From Lithobates sylvaticus (lineage: Eukaryota; Chordata; Amphibia; Anura; Ranidae), in assembly GCA_028564925.1 (NCBI GenBank), contig CM053033.1:114982252-115046251 (forward strand): a stretch of 64,000 nt of DNA. The letters run 5' to 3'. The position numbers and the translations under genes were made by a program. The notes beneath the pieces are model-generated. The model saw nothing but the letters and a program-made list of their open reading frames with translations. It searched no databases and was not told where the DNA came from. Shown in pieces: positions 11,369 to 22,938 of the stretch (position 1 is the first letter of the stretch; each line of letters starts with the position of its first letter).

Positions 11369-12538
11369 TTAACCACTTCAGCTGCCCCAGGGCATTTTTG
11401 CAATTTAGCACTGTGCTAATTTAACAGACAATTGCGTGTTCACGCAGCACTGTATCCAAATAAAAAATTATATCATTTCTTTTTCACGCAGACAGAGGGG
11501 TTTTTTTGGTGGTATTTAATCACCACTGGTTTTTTTTTTGCTATATAAATTAAAAAATAATGAAAATTTTGAGAAAAAAAAAAAACATGTTTGTTATAAA
11601 ATTTTGCAATTTTTCTTCATAAATTTAGGCGAACATTTATACTGCTAAATTTTTTTGGTAAAAAATAACCCAAATCAGTGTATATTATTTAGTCTGTGTG
11701 ACAGTTATAGCATCTACAAACTATGGTATAAATGTCTGAAAATGTATCAATCCTGATGTATTGAAGGTCTATCTCATTTCTTGAGGCCCTTTCAATGTCC
11801 TTAAAATTACCCCTTTTTAGGAAAGTAGACAGTCCAAGGTATTTAGTAAGAGGCATGGTGAGTTTTTTGAAGTTGTAATTTGTTTGTCACAATTTTTTGG
11901 GAAATGAATAAATCAAATAAAATGTGCTTTTTTCCCCCGCAGAATTTTATTTTATTACATACTGTCAGCAGAGCAGTACAGCGTCATCATATAACTGGTG
12001 TGGCAGTGATCAGGGATACTGGCTTGTGACAGTATAAAAATAATAAAATAAAAAATGTATTTAATTCTTTAAACATTTTTTTTTTTTTTTTTACTATTTT
12101 CTTTATACATCCTGTCTTCAGAGTAATTCAGTGTCACCATAGTGACACTGTACTACTCTAAAGGGGTGATCAGGGATTTTTTTTTTCACTATAATGCATA
12201 TAACAGTAATGACCACTGTTATAAGCAATAGTTTTTGCTGTTATGAATGGCTTTCTTTAATCCCAGCTGGGTTACTATTGTAATCTGTGAATGGCAACGG
12301 CTACAGTGCCCAGATACCATGTGATAGCTGTGGGCCAATAACTGCATCACAATAGTATTTAAAACCGTCATGAATGGTAGCCATTTATGACTGTTTTGTT
12401 TACATTGTAATCATGTTATCGCTATGACCAATCATAGCGATCACATGATACCCCGGGTGCTAACAGCGGCCGGGTACAGAGCACTGTGATCCACTGTTTC
12501 CACCAGACACAGTGGTCATAGGGGGCGCGCCACTGTGC
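11369..12538. mobile_element. TTAA-flanked MITE, family A, right end lost
   Basis: Begins TTAACCACTTCAGCTGCCCC; shares AACAGACAATTGCGTG and TTTGGTGGTATTTAATCACC with other family A copies. A younger hAT MITE sits at 12539-12912 near its right limit; no closing TTAA end was found. Confidence 0.55.
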
Positions 12539-12912
12539 ATAGCTCCCAATTGTCCCTGATTTCAAAGGGACTGTCCCTGATTTGGAGCAATGTCCCTCTG
12601 TCCCTCATTCCTCCTGATTTGTCCCTCATTTTGGTCTGATCCATATAGTTGTATATAAAATGCGCTTTTTATCTATCAAAAAGTGTTTTCCAATACTAAA
12701 CATTACATCTGATTTCTAAATTGCTGCATTTGTAAATTCTGAAAGCCAATATAAAGGAATAGTAGTGGTAACAAAAAGCACTTGTGGGCTCAACCAATCT
12801 TGTTTTTTGTACAATTCTCCTTTAAGGGGGCGTGACAAGGGGTGTGTCCTATGCCTGCATACTTTTGCTGATAGGTGTCCCTCATTCCCATCTTAAAAAG
12901 TTGGGAGGTGTG
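12539..12912 (+). mobile_element. hAT MITE, family F (ATAGCTCCCAAYTGTCCC), perfect 8-bp duplication
   Basis: Element runs ATAGCTCCCAATTG...GTTGGGAGGTGTG and is flanked by CACTGTGC at 12531-12538 and 12913-12920. An 8-bp duplication is the hAT hallmark. Contains TCCCTGATTT and TCCCTCATT repeats; non-coding. A second whole copy is at 30910-31263. Confidence 0.85.
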
Positions 12913-12920
12913 CACTGTGC

Positions 12921-13345
12921 ATTTGCACCACAACATACCAGTATGTCACGGTTCCTGCAGCTGGCCATATTTCCCACTAGATTATTTGGTATTAATCTTA
13001 CAGTTTACAGCTTTCAGTTCTTCTGGCTCCTGCACTCTCAGTGCTGCTTCCCTGAACTTTCAGTCTTCACAGGAAACAATTAACAGTGGGCAGGGCATTC
13101 TCCAGTCAGTCTGTTAGTTCAGAGGAGTAAGGAGCAGGGGAGTGCGCCTTACCATCCTAGACTAGGGGCAGTGTGTTTCTATTGATGCACACAGTATTAG
13201 GAGACACACCTCTGGTCGCTGCTTGCATAGGTGGCTCCATAGGACGCTGCAAGAGAAACAGGAAACCTCGGGCAACAATCATGGCACCAGTTTATACAGG
13301 AACATGGGCTAAGATTAAGAGATGAAGAAGCTGCATATTATTCAG
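12921..13345. other. unassigned intronic DNA
   Basis: Includes TGTCACGGTTCCTGCAG at 12945, which resembles the start of LTR-type repeats in this window, but no matching end was seen. Confidence 0.3.
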
Positions 13346-13348
13346 TAA

Positions 13349-13704
13349 GGGCTTTATCACACTACCTTGCATCTCTGAAGAGTGATTCCTGTTCAGATCA
13401 CTCTTCAGAAAGCAGCACCTGCATTAACCCCTTGAACCTGGCACTAGTATGCTGCAACTGCATGCATTGAATGTGGTTGCGGGGCAGTTGCAGCGTGGCC
13501 CCATTCACTTGAATGGGTTGAGTTTGGTGGGCATTTGCACCCTCTGAAAGCAACAGGGATATTCCTGCCACAGCCACAAATTAAAGCATCACGACCATAG
13601 CATGTGTAAACCCCCAGAAGCTAAAGGAGGAGCGGTAGGGGGTGGTAAAAACACAGCTTAAATCCAGTGTTTTACTACCCCCAAATGCTAATGTGAATGA
13701 GCCC
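13349..13704. mobile_element. Harbinger-like MITE with TAA duplication
   Basis: GGGCTTTATCACAC ... AATGTGAATGAGCCC, flanked by TAA at 13346-13348 and 13705-13707. Confidence 0.65.
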
Positions 13705-13707
13705 TAA

Positions 13708-14109
13708 GCTGCTGAAAGTCCACTTTAATGCAACGTGCACTAACTCACATGCATGAACCCACCACACAAATGTATGTGGGCCCCGGACTGTCTTAAATAG
13801 TTACATCCCCAACACCAGCTCAAATTCCTCTTCCCCAGCATTCAGCTGTAGAGCGGCTGCTATCTATGTGGAATCAGAAGGCCCTCTGCATTGGTTCCCC
13901 CCACCCATCAGGAGTCACAGCTGGAGCTCTGCATTTAGCAATGCTTACATTTGGAGAGCTTCAGCTCTGACCACACAGGTGGGTTTATGTGGAGGTGTAG
14001 CGGACCTCTGCAGAGAGACCACTGATTTCACATAAAGATAGCAGCAGTACTCTGCAGCTGAATTGCACAGGAGGGGAGTTTGGACTGGTGCTATGGGGCA
14101 ATTTTAATT
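13708..14109. other. unassigned intronic DNA
   Basis: No gene or transposon ends recognised. Confidence 0.4.
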
Positions 14110-14117
14110 GGTTAGAT

Positions 14118-14627
14118 CACATGTGTCAAACACAAGGCCCTCACACCTCTCCACTCGCCTCGTCTCCACCCCCACCTTGTCTCAGCATTCAGCAGCAGAG
14201 GGGAGCACGGAACACCTCTTCCAGATCCTGCGCTTCTTCATGCAGCTGTGGTAAGGCTCGTCTCTGACCCCCCTGTCTCAGCAGTTGGCAGCAAAGAAGA
14301 GGACATAACTTCTACAGATCCTGTACCTCTCTGTGTAGCCACAACACCCCCTTATCCCTGCCCCCTCCCCAGTCTTAGTATTCAGTAGTCTCCAGCAGCT
14401 TACTCCAGCCTTCCTCAGGTCCTTCTCCAGACCCTGCATTTTCTGCTTCCCAGCTCCGCCCCCAGCTTCTTCTTGGCAGCAGCACAAGGTAAGAGGTGTG
14501 CATGGTGATATAAGGGAGAATGGGGGACTCTGGACTCTATTTCCCTCTGGGATCTAGTCTTAAGGATACAACTGGGGCAACCATAATTTTGTTGTGGCCC
14601 GTGATAAAATCGAGTTGGACACCCCTG
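14118..14627. mobile_element. non-autonomous hAT element, perfect 8-bp duplication
   Basis: Ends CACATGTGTCAAACACAAGG and GAGTTGGACACCCCTG, flanked by GGTTAGAT at 14110-14117 and 14628-14635. Ends match the widespread vertebrate hAT type CAGGGGTGTCAAACTC. No transposase. Confidence 0.85.
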
Positions 14628-14647
14628 GGTTAGATCATTAATACAAT

Positions 14648-16909
14648 TGTAGCACCCTCTACTAATAGGTAGGTGCTAGTAATAGAATTTTTGTTAATTG
14701 GACTGTCAGCACAGGTACATTTAGGCAGGCCTATGCTGCAAGATAGGCCTGTCTGTTTTGATCTGGGGGCTGGGAGTGGTTAGAGTAGCAGTGGGTGTGG
14801 CCACCTGTGCTCTGCTTCTGAGGCACCTCCCCTGCTTCCAGGGAGAATGTTCTGGAAGAGGGGCAGGGCCTGGAACTGGAGTGGCAGGCAGCTCATGTGG
14901 GAGCCCTGACCAATCCCCAACTGGAATTGGCAGGGGGCAGGCCTCCTATATAAGCTGAGGTAACATACCACTGGAGGGAGTTGTCGGCCGGGTGACGTGG
15001 AGAATGGAATACTAGACAGCAGCAGGAGGGCACCCCCCATCAGGGAGAACTGTAAAGGAACTTTGCCTTTACACGGTCATTGGCAATGTCCTTATCATTA
15101 CGCGGTCATTGATAAGGAACTCCTGGGGCAGAGGTGCAGGTGAAGCTGTCGGAACATATGGTCCGGTCAAGTTCTCCATCAAGGACTCGGGGCAGAGTAA
15201 GGTCGGTGAGTGTACCACAGTGGAGGGCTGGATGTGCCAGGAAATCTGTGAGGGAACTTCACTTCTACACAGACAGTAGTGAAGTCCTCATCATTACACG
15301 GTCAATGATGAGGAGTCCAGAAAGCCCGGAGCAAAAGCCAGAAAGCAATAGGCGAAGGGCGGGCATGACAGGGTTAACAGTGGATAGTGTAAGACCAGGG
15401 GGTGTGGTTGTACAGGAGCTGTTATAATCTCCTGTTGCATGCTGGGAGTTAACAGAAGCCCGGGGGGCATTTGGCAGGTTTGGCTAGGGGATATGTTGTA
15501 CCTTTTTTCTTTCCTGACAGGTTTCGTGTCGTGGCAGAGGTGGGTGTTGGTCTGTGCAGGGGAAGGAGATATGACAGAAAATAGTTCAGGAACTGTCGCT
15601 GGATGGGTCCTGATGCTGGTTTCCGGATAACTGAGGTTAGACGGAAAGTGTTATGGGGGACTGCGGGCCAGCGTTTGTCTTTGAGCCTGCTTGTCGGCTT
15701 GAGGCCTATTATTATTACGCTTGGAGAGGGACCGCAGTGTCAGTTTGTTATGGGTTAAAGTTATTGGTCAGTCACTATTTGCTACTAGATTTGGATATTT
15801 TGATATTGCATATTTTATTTCATATTTTATTTCAGAGTTTATTAACCGCTTCCCGACTGCCTCCTGCACATATACGTCGGCAGAATGGCACGGCTAGGCA
15901 AAAGCATGTACAGGTACGTCCCCTTTATTTGCCTAGCCGTGCGGTCACGCGCCGCCGGCGGCGCGCTCCGGTCTGGAGCCCCGTGACCACGGCCGCGGGA
16001 CTAGTGGACCCGATCGCCGCTGGTGTCCCACGATCGGGTCACAGAGCTAAAGAACGGGGAGAGGTCTGTAAACAAACCTCTCCCCACGCTTCCTACACGG
16101 CCTGTCACTAATCGGCTGTTCCCTGTCATCGGGAAAGCTGATCAGTGACGTCAGACGTCAGCCACGCCCCCTAATGTAAAAGAAAACACACATGTCACAG
16201 ACCATAACCCCTTCCCACCCCTAGTGGTTAACTCTTTCACTGCCAGTGTCATTTATACAGGAATCAATGCATTTAAATAGCATTGATTGCTGTATAAATG
16301 ACAATGGTCCCAAAAATGTGTCAAAAATGTCCGATGTGTCCGCCATAATGTCGCAGTCACAAAAAAAAAAATATTAATAAAAATGCTATAAAACTATCCC
16401 CTATTTTGCAAACTTTTGCGCAAACCAATCAATAATCGCTAATACGGATTTTTTTTACCAAAAATATGTAGAAGAATATGTATCGGCCTAAACTGAGGAA
16501 AAAAAATGTTTTTTTATATATTTTTGGGGGATATTTATTATAGCAAAAAGTAAAAAATATAGCATTTTTTTCAAAATTGTCGCTCTATTTTTGTTTATAG
16601 TGCAAAAAATAAAAACCGCAGGGGCGATCAAATACCACCAAAAGAAAGCTCTATTTGTGGGAAAAAAAGGACGCCAATTTTGTTTGGGAGCAACGTCGCA
16701 CGACTGCGCAATTGTCAGTTAAAGCGACGCACTGCCGAATCGCAAAAAGGGGCCTGGTCCTTCGGCTGCAAATTGGTCCGGGGCTGAAGTGGTTAAAGTT
16801 ATTTGTTTATCGGTTTTAAATAAAGTTGGCTGCTACGGCCTTTATTACTCCAACCGGTGTGGTCTCAGTTAATGGGGGTTTATTAGTAAGGTTGGGGTCT
16901 GGGAACATC
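14648..16909 (+). mobile_element. probable solo LTR fossil (Gypsy-type), interrupted by a MITE
   Basis: Starts TGTAGCACCCTC, close to the LTR at 49136-50164 on the opposite strand and to the Gypsy LTR at the right edge (TGTAGCAGAGCG). A TATATAAGC box lies near 14951 and an AATAAA near 16820, in LTR order, ending about ...GGGAACATCA. No target duplication was confirmed, so the right limit is uncertain. It appears broken and contains no gag or pol. Confidence 0.45.
15842..16796. mobile_element. TTAA-flanked MITE, family A, inside the LTR
   Basis: TTAACCGCTTCCCGAC (TTAA 15842-15845) to GGGGCTGAAGTGGTTAA (TTAA 16793-16796). Contains GCCTAGCCGTGCGGTCACGC inverted motifs and the family block CACCAAAAGAAAGCTCTATT. 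Younger than the LTR it splits. Confidence 0.8.
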
Positions 16910-18254
16910 AAATCTGTTATACATCAGTCATGGATCAGAGGAGAGGCTGGGCTAGCTGGGAATAGTAGTCCACCGCTCAACATGTGCTTTTAAACTACTA
17001 GGCCTCCGGGGAGAGGTGCTGCAGGCCTCTGGAGATGTGACATTACTTTACATTGATAACTACAGTATAAGTTTTGTGCAGGAGGAGAGGATTTCTGGGA
17101 AGATCATCCTTACACGGTCAAGCAATAGCCTGCAGAGCAGAGGAGGAGCAATAGTCTGCATGGTGATTCAGGAGAAGATTCATAGCTGTTATACATGCAC
17201 ATCATTTCTTCAGGCTCAAACTAAGTGCTAATCTGTAAAATTTTTAAGGGTGATGGCGAAATGAATTATTCTATGGACATCCCATATATCCCTTTCCCCC
17301 AACCAAGTTGTACCCCCCAATAAACAAAAACAAAACCATCAAAGAACTGTTCATTGTCTCTGCAAGTGATGTATGGGAGTCTGGCAGGGGGGTGAATTGG
17401 TGGATGTTTGTTACTAGTGGCAACTACATCGCTACACAGTGTTCACTGTATCCTGTTACATTTCTAAAAAAAAAAAAAAAAGAACGTGAAAAAACAAACC
17501 CACTCTTACGTCATTTCCCACAGACACAACAGAAAGTCGGAGGGAGTCTCCTGGAAGAGAAGGGTACACTCTATATATAACCAGGGTTTTCCATTTATGT
17601 GGCAGATAATTAAAGGGCCCTTCACAAGAAGCCTGTATGTTCAGTTGCAGAACGTTTCCAGCTGGAAAATATCTACAACACACATCTCGTCTCCCCAAAG
17701 AATTCGGGATGAAGTTTTACAGACAGTCATCAAGAGGAAGAATTAATGCACCAGGGGCCTCTTGTTTAATGTGAGTTTACTGTCCCTTTAAGAAAGATAC
17801 ATGAAAGCCTTTCCTTTCATTGTCTGGTGTTCTCATCCTCTCTCTGCATAGATTACAGAAACAGCGGTCCCTCTGTCACTGACACTGCCTGGCTCATTGT
17901 GTTCTCCAGCTATTCACTGCTTCCATTCTCCAATCTCTTTCTTCAGTCCTCGCAGATACTGGTGGGGGTCTGTGCCGAGGTTGTGGGAATGCCAGGATGT
18001 CCTCGGATTTCGTGCTCAAACTTGCCAAAACCTCTCTCCCCCCACTTTGTTCTCCCACTATTATCAGCTATAGGGGCTTCACCGCTCCGGCCACAGGCAG
18101 GCTCAGTCAATGACACTTTTAGGATACAGAAATCCACAGCAACCAATCAGATTCCAGCTAGATCCTGAAAAAATAATTCCGCTTTGTTGCTATAGGTTAC
18201 TGCGTTGTGCTCATTTCTTTTTGGCCAGACTGAATACAAATACCGATCAGAGTT
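16910..18254. other. unique-looking intron 2 DNA
   Basis: No repeats recognised apart from a poly(A) run at 17467-17482. Several short open frames exist on both strands but none has good splice sites or a recognisable protein family. Confidence 0.4.
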
Positions 18255-18410
18255 GTCCACATACACTACACACACCTGAACCCGACACAGGACATTTTTG
18301 CAATCCACACTTCGGCCACCCCAGACCTATGTGAACCGGCTCCATTGAGAGCTCATCACACTTGTATGTCATGCTAATTGGATGCAGTAAAAAATGCATC
18401 CAATTCGCAA
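18255..18410. mobile_element. Harbinger-like MITE fragment
   Basis: CTATGTGAACCGGCTCC and ATTGGATGCAG/CTGCATCCAATTCGC motifs are shared with the MITE at 48487-48756. Confidence 0.45.
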
Positions 18411-18413
18411 GTA

Positions 18414-19967
18414 CCCTATATTCCCAAAAATATTGGGACGCCTGCCTTTACACGCACATAAACTTTATTGGCATCCAAGTCTTAGTCCGTAGGTGTCAGA
18501 CTTCCACTTACCAGACTGGTGAGTCTGCTTGGGCAGAGGGTGGTCTCCCTTACGGTTCCGATTTGCGGCCCCTGGTAGAATAAACAGGAGGCACGGGAGT
18601 GCGGAGTGGTACGAGAGCCTGGTGAAGAGGATCCAGGAGCTGGAAGCAGGATGATCTCTTAGCAGCAGGTGAGTAGGCTGGAACACAGGCAGTCAAGTGC
18701 GGAGCAGGAGCTGAGCAGGCAAGGTCAGGGTACAGGCAGGGTTCGGCAACAGGCGGGCAACAACGGTACAACAGGAGCAGGCAGAAGTGTGGTCAAACAG
18801 GCCGAGGTCAGGTGCAGGGAGAAGTCAGGGATATCTGTGAGGCAAGCTGGGTCATCAGGAGAACAGGAATACAGGAACGCAGATACAGGCAATGAGAACA
18901 AGGGCACAGGGGAGCTGATGATCAGGCAGCACCGAGCAGAGTGCGCAGCAGACTTAAATAGGCCGATTGGCGCCAAACACCGTGCACGTGCGCATGCCAA
19001 CGCACACGGGCGCGTGCATAAACGCGCACACACCCACGCACGCACGAATGCCAGCGCGCACCCCAGTGCCAGCAGGAGTGCGCACAATAGCACGCACAGG
19101 CACACACCGGCGTGCACCAGCGGTAACAGGGGCGCGCACGGCAGCACCGTGACCAACCAGGTAACCTCTCTTACAGTAGGGTTCAATATTGAGTTGGCCC
19201 ACCCTTTGCAGCTATAACAGCTTCAACTCTTCTGGGAAGTCTGTCCACAAGGTTTAGGAGTGTGTCTATGGGAATGTTTGACCATTCTTCCAGAAGCGCA
19301 TTTGTGAGGTCAGACACTGATGTTGGATAAGAAGGCTTGGCTCGCAATCTCTGCTCTAATAAATCCCAAAGATATTCTATCAGGTTGAGGTGCAGGCCAG
19401 TCAAGTTCTTCACCCCCAAACTTGCTCATCCATGTCTTTAGGTACCTTGCTTTGTGAATTGGTCCAAATCATTTGGTGGAGGGGGGATTATGATGTGGGG
19501 TTGCTTTTCAGGGGATGGGCTTGGCCCCTTAGTTCCAGTGAAGGAGAACTCTTAATGTATACCAAAACATTTTGCACAATTTCATGCTCCCAACTTTGTG
19601 GGAATAGTTTGGGGATGGCCCCTTTCTGTTCCAACATGACTGCGCACCAGTGCACAAAGCAAGGTCCATATAGACATGGATTAGCGAGTTTGGGGTGGAG
19701 GAACTTGACTGGTCTGCACAGAATCCTGACTTCAACCTGATAGAACACATTTGGGATGAATTAGAGCGAAGACTGCGAGCCAGGCCTTCTCGTCCACATC
19801 AGTGCCTGATCTCACAAATGCGCTTTTGGGAGAATGGTCAAACATTCCCATAGACACACTCCTAAACCTTGTGGACAGTCTTCCTAGAAGAGTTGAAGCT
19901 GTTATAGCTGCAAAGGGTGGGCCAACTCAATATTGAACCCTATGGACTAAGACTGGGATACCACTAA
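18414..19967. mobile_element. inverted-arm Tc1/mariner derivative, copy 1, with a nested solo LTR
   Basis: Left end TACCCTATATTCCC...ATATTGGGACG. Both arms carry the 3' part of one Tc1 transposase: the left on the minus strand (19183-19417, LTGLHLNLIEYLWDLLEQRL to RRVEAVIAAKGGPTQY) and the right on the plus strand (about 19440-19935, GGGIMMWGCFSG-like to the same C-terminus). They meet at CCAAATCATTTGG near 19470. The right terminal repeat is cut at the next MITE. The 682-bp LTR at 18494-19175 lies in the left arm. It cannot make a transposase. Confidence 0.8.
18494..19175 (+). mobile_element. solo LTR fossil with perfect 5-bp duplication GTAGG
   Basis: Runs TGTCAGACTTCC...CCTCTCTTACA (TG...CA) and is flanked by GTAGG at 18489-18493 and 19176-19180. 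The Tc1 arm around it is restored when it is left out, which fixes its ends. The interior has GC-rich GCGCACACACCC-type stretches. No coding parts; the LTR-LTR recombination product of an LTR retroelement. A relative lies at 25312-25729. Confidence 0.85.
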
Positions 19968-20515
19968 GCCCTCGTTCACACTGAGTGTAGGTTTGAAATC
20001 AGCTGAATTTGCACTTTTTCAAACCTGCATTTCAGTGCGAGTTCGGGGGGCGATTTGAAAGACATCTGTGCGGGTTCATGCACAGATGTCTATTGAAATC
20101 GTCCCCGGAGTCGCCAAAAATAGTGCAGGAACTACTTTTGGGAATCGGTGTGGCACTGCAAAACATCTACAATACTCACCTCATTTCAGAAGCTATCGTC
20201 CACAGAATCATATTGAGGTCCAGCACTGATGCTGTGCAACATTGGCTGGTTCAATAAAAACCAGCCAACATCTGGTCTGTGTGTATGGCAGAAGCGAGCT
20301 ATCTGGTCGGGCTTCTGTCGGACGAGCATGCTAAAAAAAACAACAGCCGACTGGCCCCCGATCAGCACTCTCAGCCAATGGTGTGTACTGGCAGGGGGGG
20401 GGGTGTCAGAACACAACAGCTCAGCAGGGGAGATTGCTGTACTAACATCTGATCATTAGTACAGCAGCTCCGACTGGACGGAGAAATCCTGTAGTGTGTA
20501 CTAAGCTTTAGCCCG
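19968..20515. mobile_element. MITE fragments (Harbinger-like and family D ends)
   Basis: TAAGCCCTCGTTCACACTGAG starts a Harbinger-like piece with ACAGATGTCTATTGAAATCG; a second piece ends GTGTGTACTAAGCTTTA. Two or more partial elements abut. Confidence 0.45.
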
Positions 20516-20551
20516 GTATTCCGCATTGCAAGGCGTGGTGTCACCATCCAT

Positions 20552-20687
20552 CTGGCGAGCCTCCTGAAGAAGACACCCCAGTCCAGGGCAAGAGTATTGT
20601 CTTGTCACAAGACAACACCCTTGCCCTGGACTGGGGTGTCTTTTGGCAAGATTTGGGGTACTCATCGTTCCTCAGGAGGCTCGCCAG
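20552..20687. repeat. stepped inverted repeat (hairpin)
   Basis: Inner arms 20571-20605 and 20607-20641 match at 33 of 35 positions around a 1-base centre. Outer arms 20552-20569 and 20670-20687 match at 17 of 18 (CTGGCGAGCCTCCTGAAG). About 28 extra bases lie between inner and outer right arms. Not clearly a known MITE. Confidence 0.85.
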
Positions 20688-20689
20688 AG

Positions 20690-21795
20690 AGTTGGGCATT
20701 CCCCAGGATCTTGTTGGAAGGAGTGGGATGTGATCCCTGTTGGGGCGCCACAGGCAGAAGACAGTTAAGGATATAATCCGAGTGCTTTATAAGTACAGTT
20801 TTTGCAGTGATTTCTTTTTTTCAGGGGGGAGGGGCCCAGATTTAATAAATGGATCTTGTATTTTTGGTGCAGGCTCTGGACTCCGCGCTGACTGTACTGT
20901 ACAGTATAAGTATTACATAACGCAGCATCGGCCACACATTGCATGCACTTCATTAGTCTTCATCTGTTTTTACAATGCGAACGGCCCAAAATTGTTTTTG
21001 GCCGGAGTCCAGCTTTAACCCTCCAGCATCCACCAAAACAGGCCGTTGGTCCCATTATAATGCGCGTACTGAACAACCGCTATGCGCTTCCTTTAAACTT
21101 GGTGGCCTTTTCATTCCGCTCGACAAGGCTGCCTGATAGCGGAATTCTGACATATCCTATAAATAGAGACTATTCAGACTTCTTCCTTATAAGTGGAAGA
21201 TTGGCAATGGTCTGGGTCTTTTTAGATTACCGGATTGTTTGGTTATCCCAGCCACAAGGCAGATAACAGCCGATACTGATAAGACTAATATTCTATCTCA
21301 GTGACGCGGATAGAAATTAAGATTCTTGGCTGATATAGTACAGCGGACTAATATGTCTGGTCGGTAAGAGGATAACCTGGGGGCTCGGGCTGGAGATAAG
21401 CTTTGACAGTGGATCCTGGTGCAGGTGTGATGGAGAGGTGATAATGAGAAGCAGGCTGACATGCCGCTCTCCCTTCTATGCGGGTGAATTTGATTTTCCA
21501 TATAAGGACCCCGCTTGCTTATACCCCTCTGGGACCAGCTCCTTGCTGGTATGCCAAATATGCAGACTTTCAGCAGCTTTGTCTGCCTGTGTTATAAGAA
21601 AGGATCCCCTACTGAAAGCAGGATTGCTCCAAGGCTGCAATTCTTGTCAAGCCTTAAGGAGGTTTTGTATTTAAAGGGTATCTAAATAATAATAAAAAAA
21701 CGTAATATATTATTCAATAATACAATAGATGTGCCAATTCAGATCCAATTTGTACTATGCAAAAACAAACAATTACATATATAAATAATAATAAT
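20690..21795. other. unique-looking intron 2 DNA
   Basis: No exon with matching splice phase and no complete transposon ends found. Confidence 0.4.
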
Positions 21796-22876
21796 TAGGG
21801 ATGCACCGATACCATTTTTTTTTACAATGAGTACGAGTACCGATACTTTTTTTTTTAGTACTGACCGATACCAATTACCAAAACCTATCACAACTGTTTT
21901 CTTTTCACTTCAGCTGTCAGCAATGGTACAAAGCATTGAAAAGTTATTTACAAATGAAATAAATAGATTTATTTTAGGGCTGCGGAAATTAACGATTAAT
22001 TGCTCGATTAATCGTTAATTTCTTTGATCGATCAAAATTATTTTGATCGAGGATGATCCGCGGTTTGACCTCCGTGGTCTCGCCCATAGGAAAAGCCGCG
22101 GCTTCGGCCTAGCTCCGGAGTGGTGGCCATCTTGGTCCGCCCGGCCGTGGCATAATAGCGGCGCTGACGTCATCATCACCCGCCTGCTTGTGCCGTCTAC
22201 TCTGCGGACGGGTCTGCCTGCTGTCTATTCTGAACAGAGCGGACAATCTGAGATGTGGACATTGCGGTATGGGGGGAGATGGGGGCAGATGTGGACATTA
22301 CAGTATGGGGGCAGATGTGGATATTTTTTATTAAAGTTTAATAAAAAAAAAATTGTAAAAACTGTATGTGCATTATAATTCATCGGAAGTACCGTAGTCG
22401 ATTAATCGATTAAAAAAAAAAATAGATTAATCGAACACGAAAATCAGTAACAGCCCTAATTTTTTTTTTTAATTTTGCGCTTTTTCAGGGTGAAATGTGT
22501 AAATATATGTTAATATACATGTGTAAAAATATTCACTTACAAAGCAAACTAATTTTTTTTTAAATTGTTTATCGTTTATAAAATAGACGTGAACAAAAAA
22601 AAAGCAGGAAAATAATTAAATGGTAGAGAATAGGGAGTTAATTAAGGCTTATTAGAATAAATTAAGGGTTTATAAGGGGTTAAACAGAGGAACATTTGTT
22701 GGTAATAAACATTGCAGGCTGCTTTTTTTATTTTTTTTTCCAATTACCGGACTTCTTTAACACAGGAGAGACCCACTGACAGCTCAAAGAACCGAGCCTG
22801 AAAGTATCGGTTTCAGGTATTGGTACTTGTGCTAATACTTGGTATCCGCACCGATACAAGTATCAGTGCAGCCCTA
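21796..22876. mobile_element. hAT-like MITE (TAGGGATGCACCGATAC), interrupted
   Basis: Ends TAGGGATGCACCGATACC and GTATCAGTGCAGCCCTA are inverted repeats. Flanks are AT-rich (ATAATAAT / ATAATATT), so the 8-bp duplication is only suggestive. Contains the second hAT-like MITE at 21975-22458. Confidence 0.65.
21975..22458. mobile_element. nested hAT-like MITE (TAGGGCTG, CGATTAATCG-rich ends)
   Basis: TAGGGCTGCGGAAATTAACG ... AATCAGTAACAGCCCTA, with CGATTAATCG motifs at both ends. Flanks ATTTATTT / ATTTTTTT. A longer copy in the other orientation is at 62070-62930. Confidence 0.7.
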
Positions 22877-22938
22877 ATAATATTTATTTATATATATATA
22901 TATAGTACTAAAGTTCTAACAAAGTTATGTGTGCTGAA

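Noticed and set aside
15653-16111. 152-codon plus-strand open frame
   Set aside because: It runs from the LTR fossil into an inserted family A MITE, so it is a junction artefact.
18669-19217. 182-codon plus-strand and 153-codon minus-strand open frames
   Set aside because: Both lie in a GC-rich solo LTR with few stop-rich codons; open frames on both strands point to composition.
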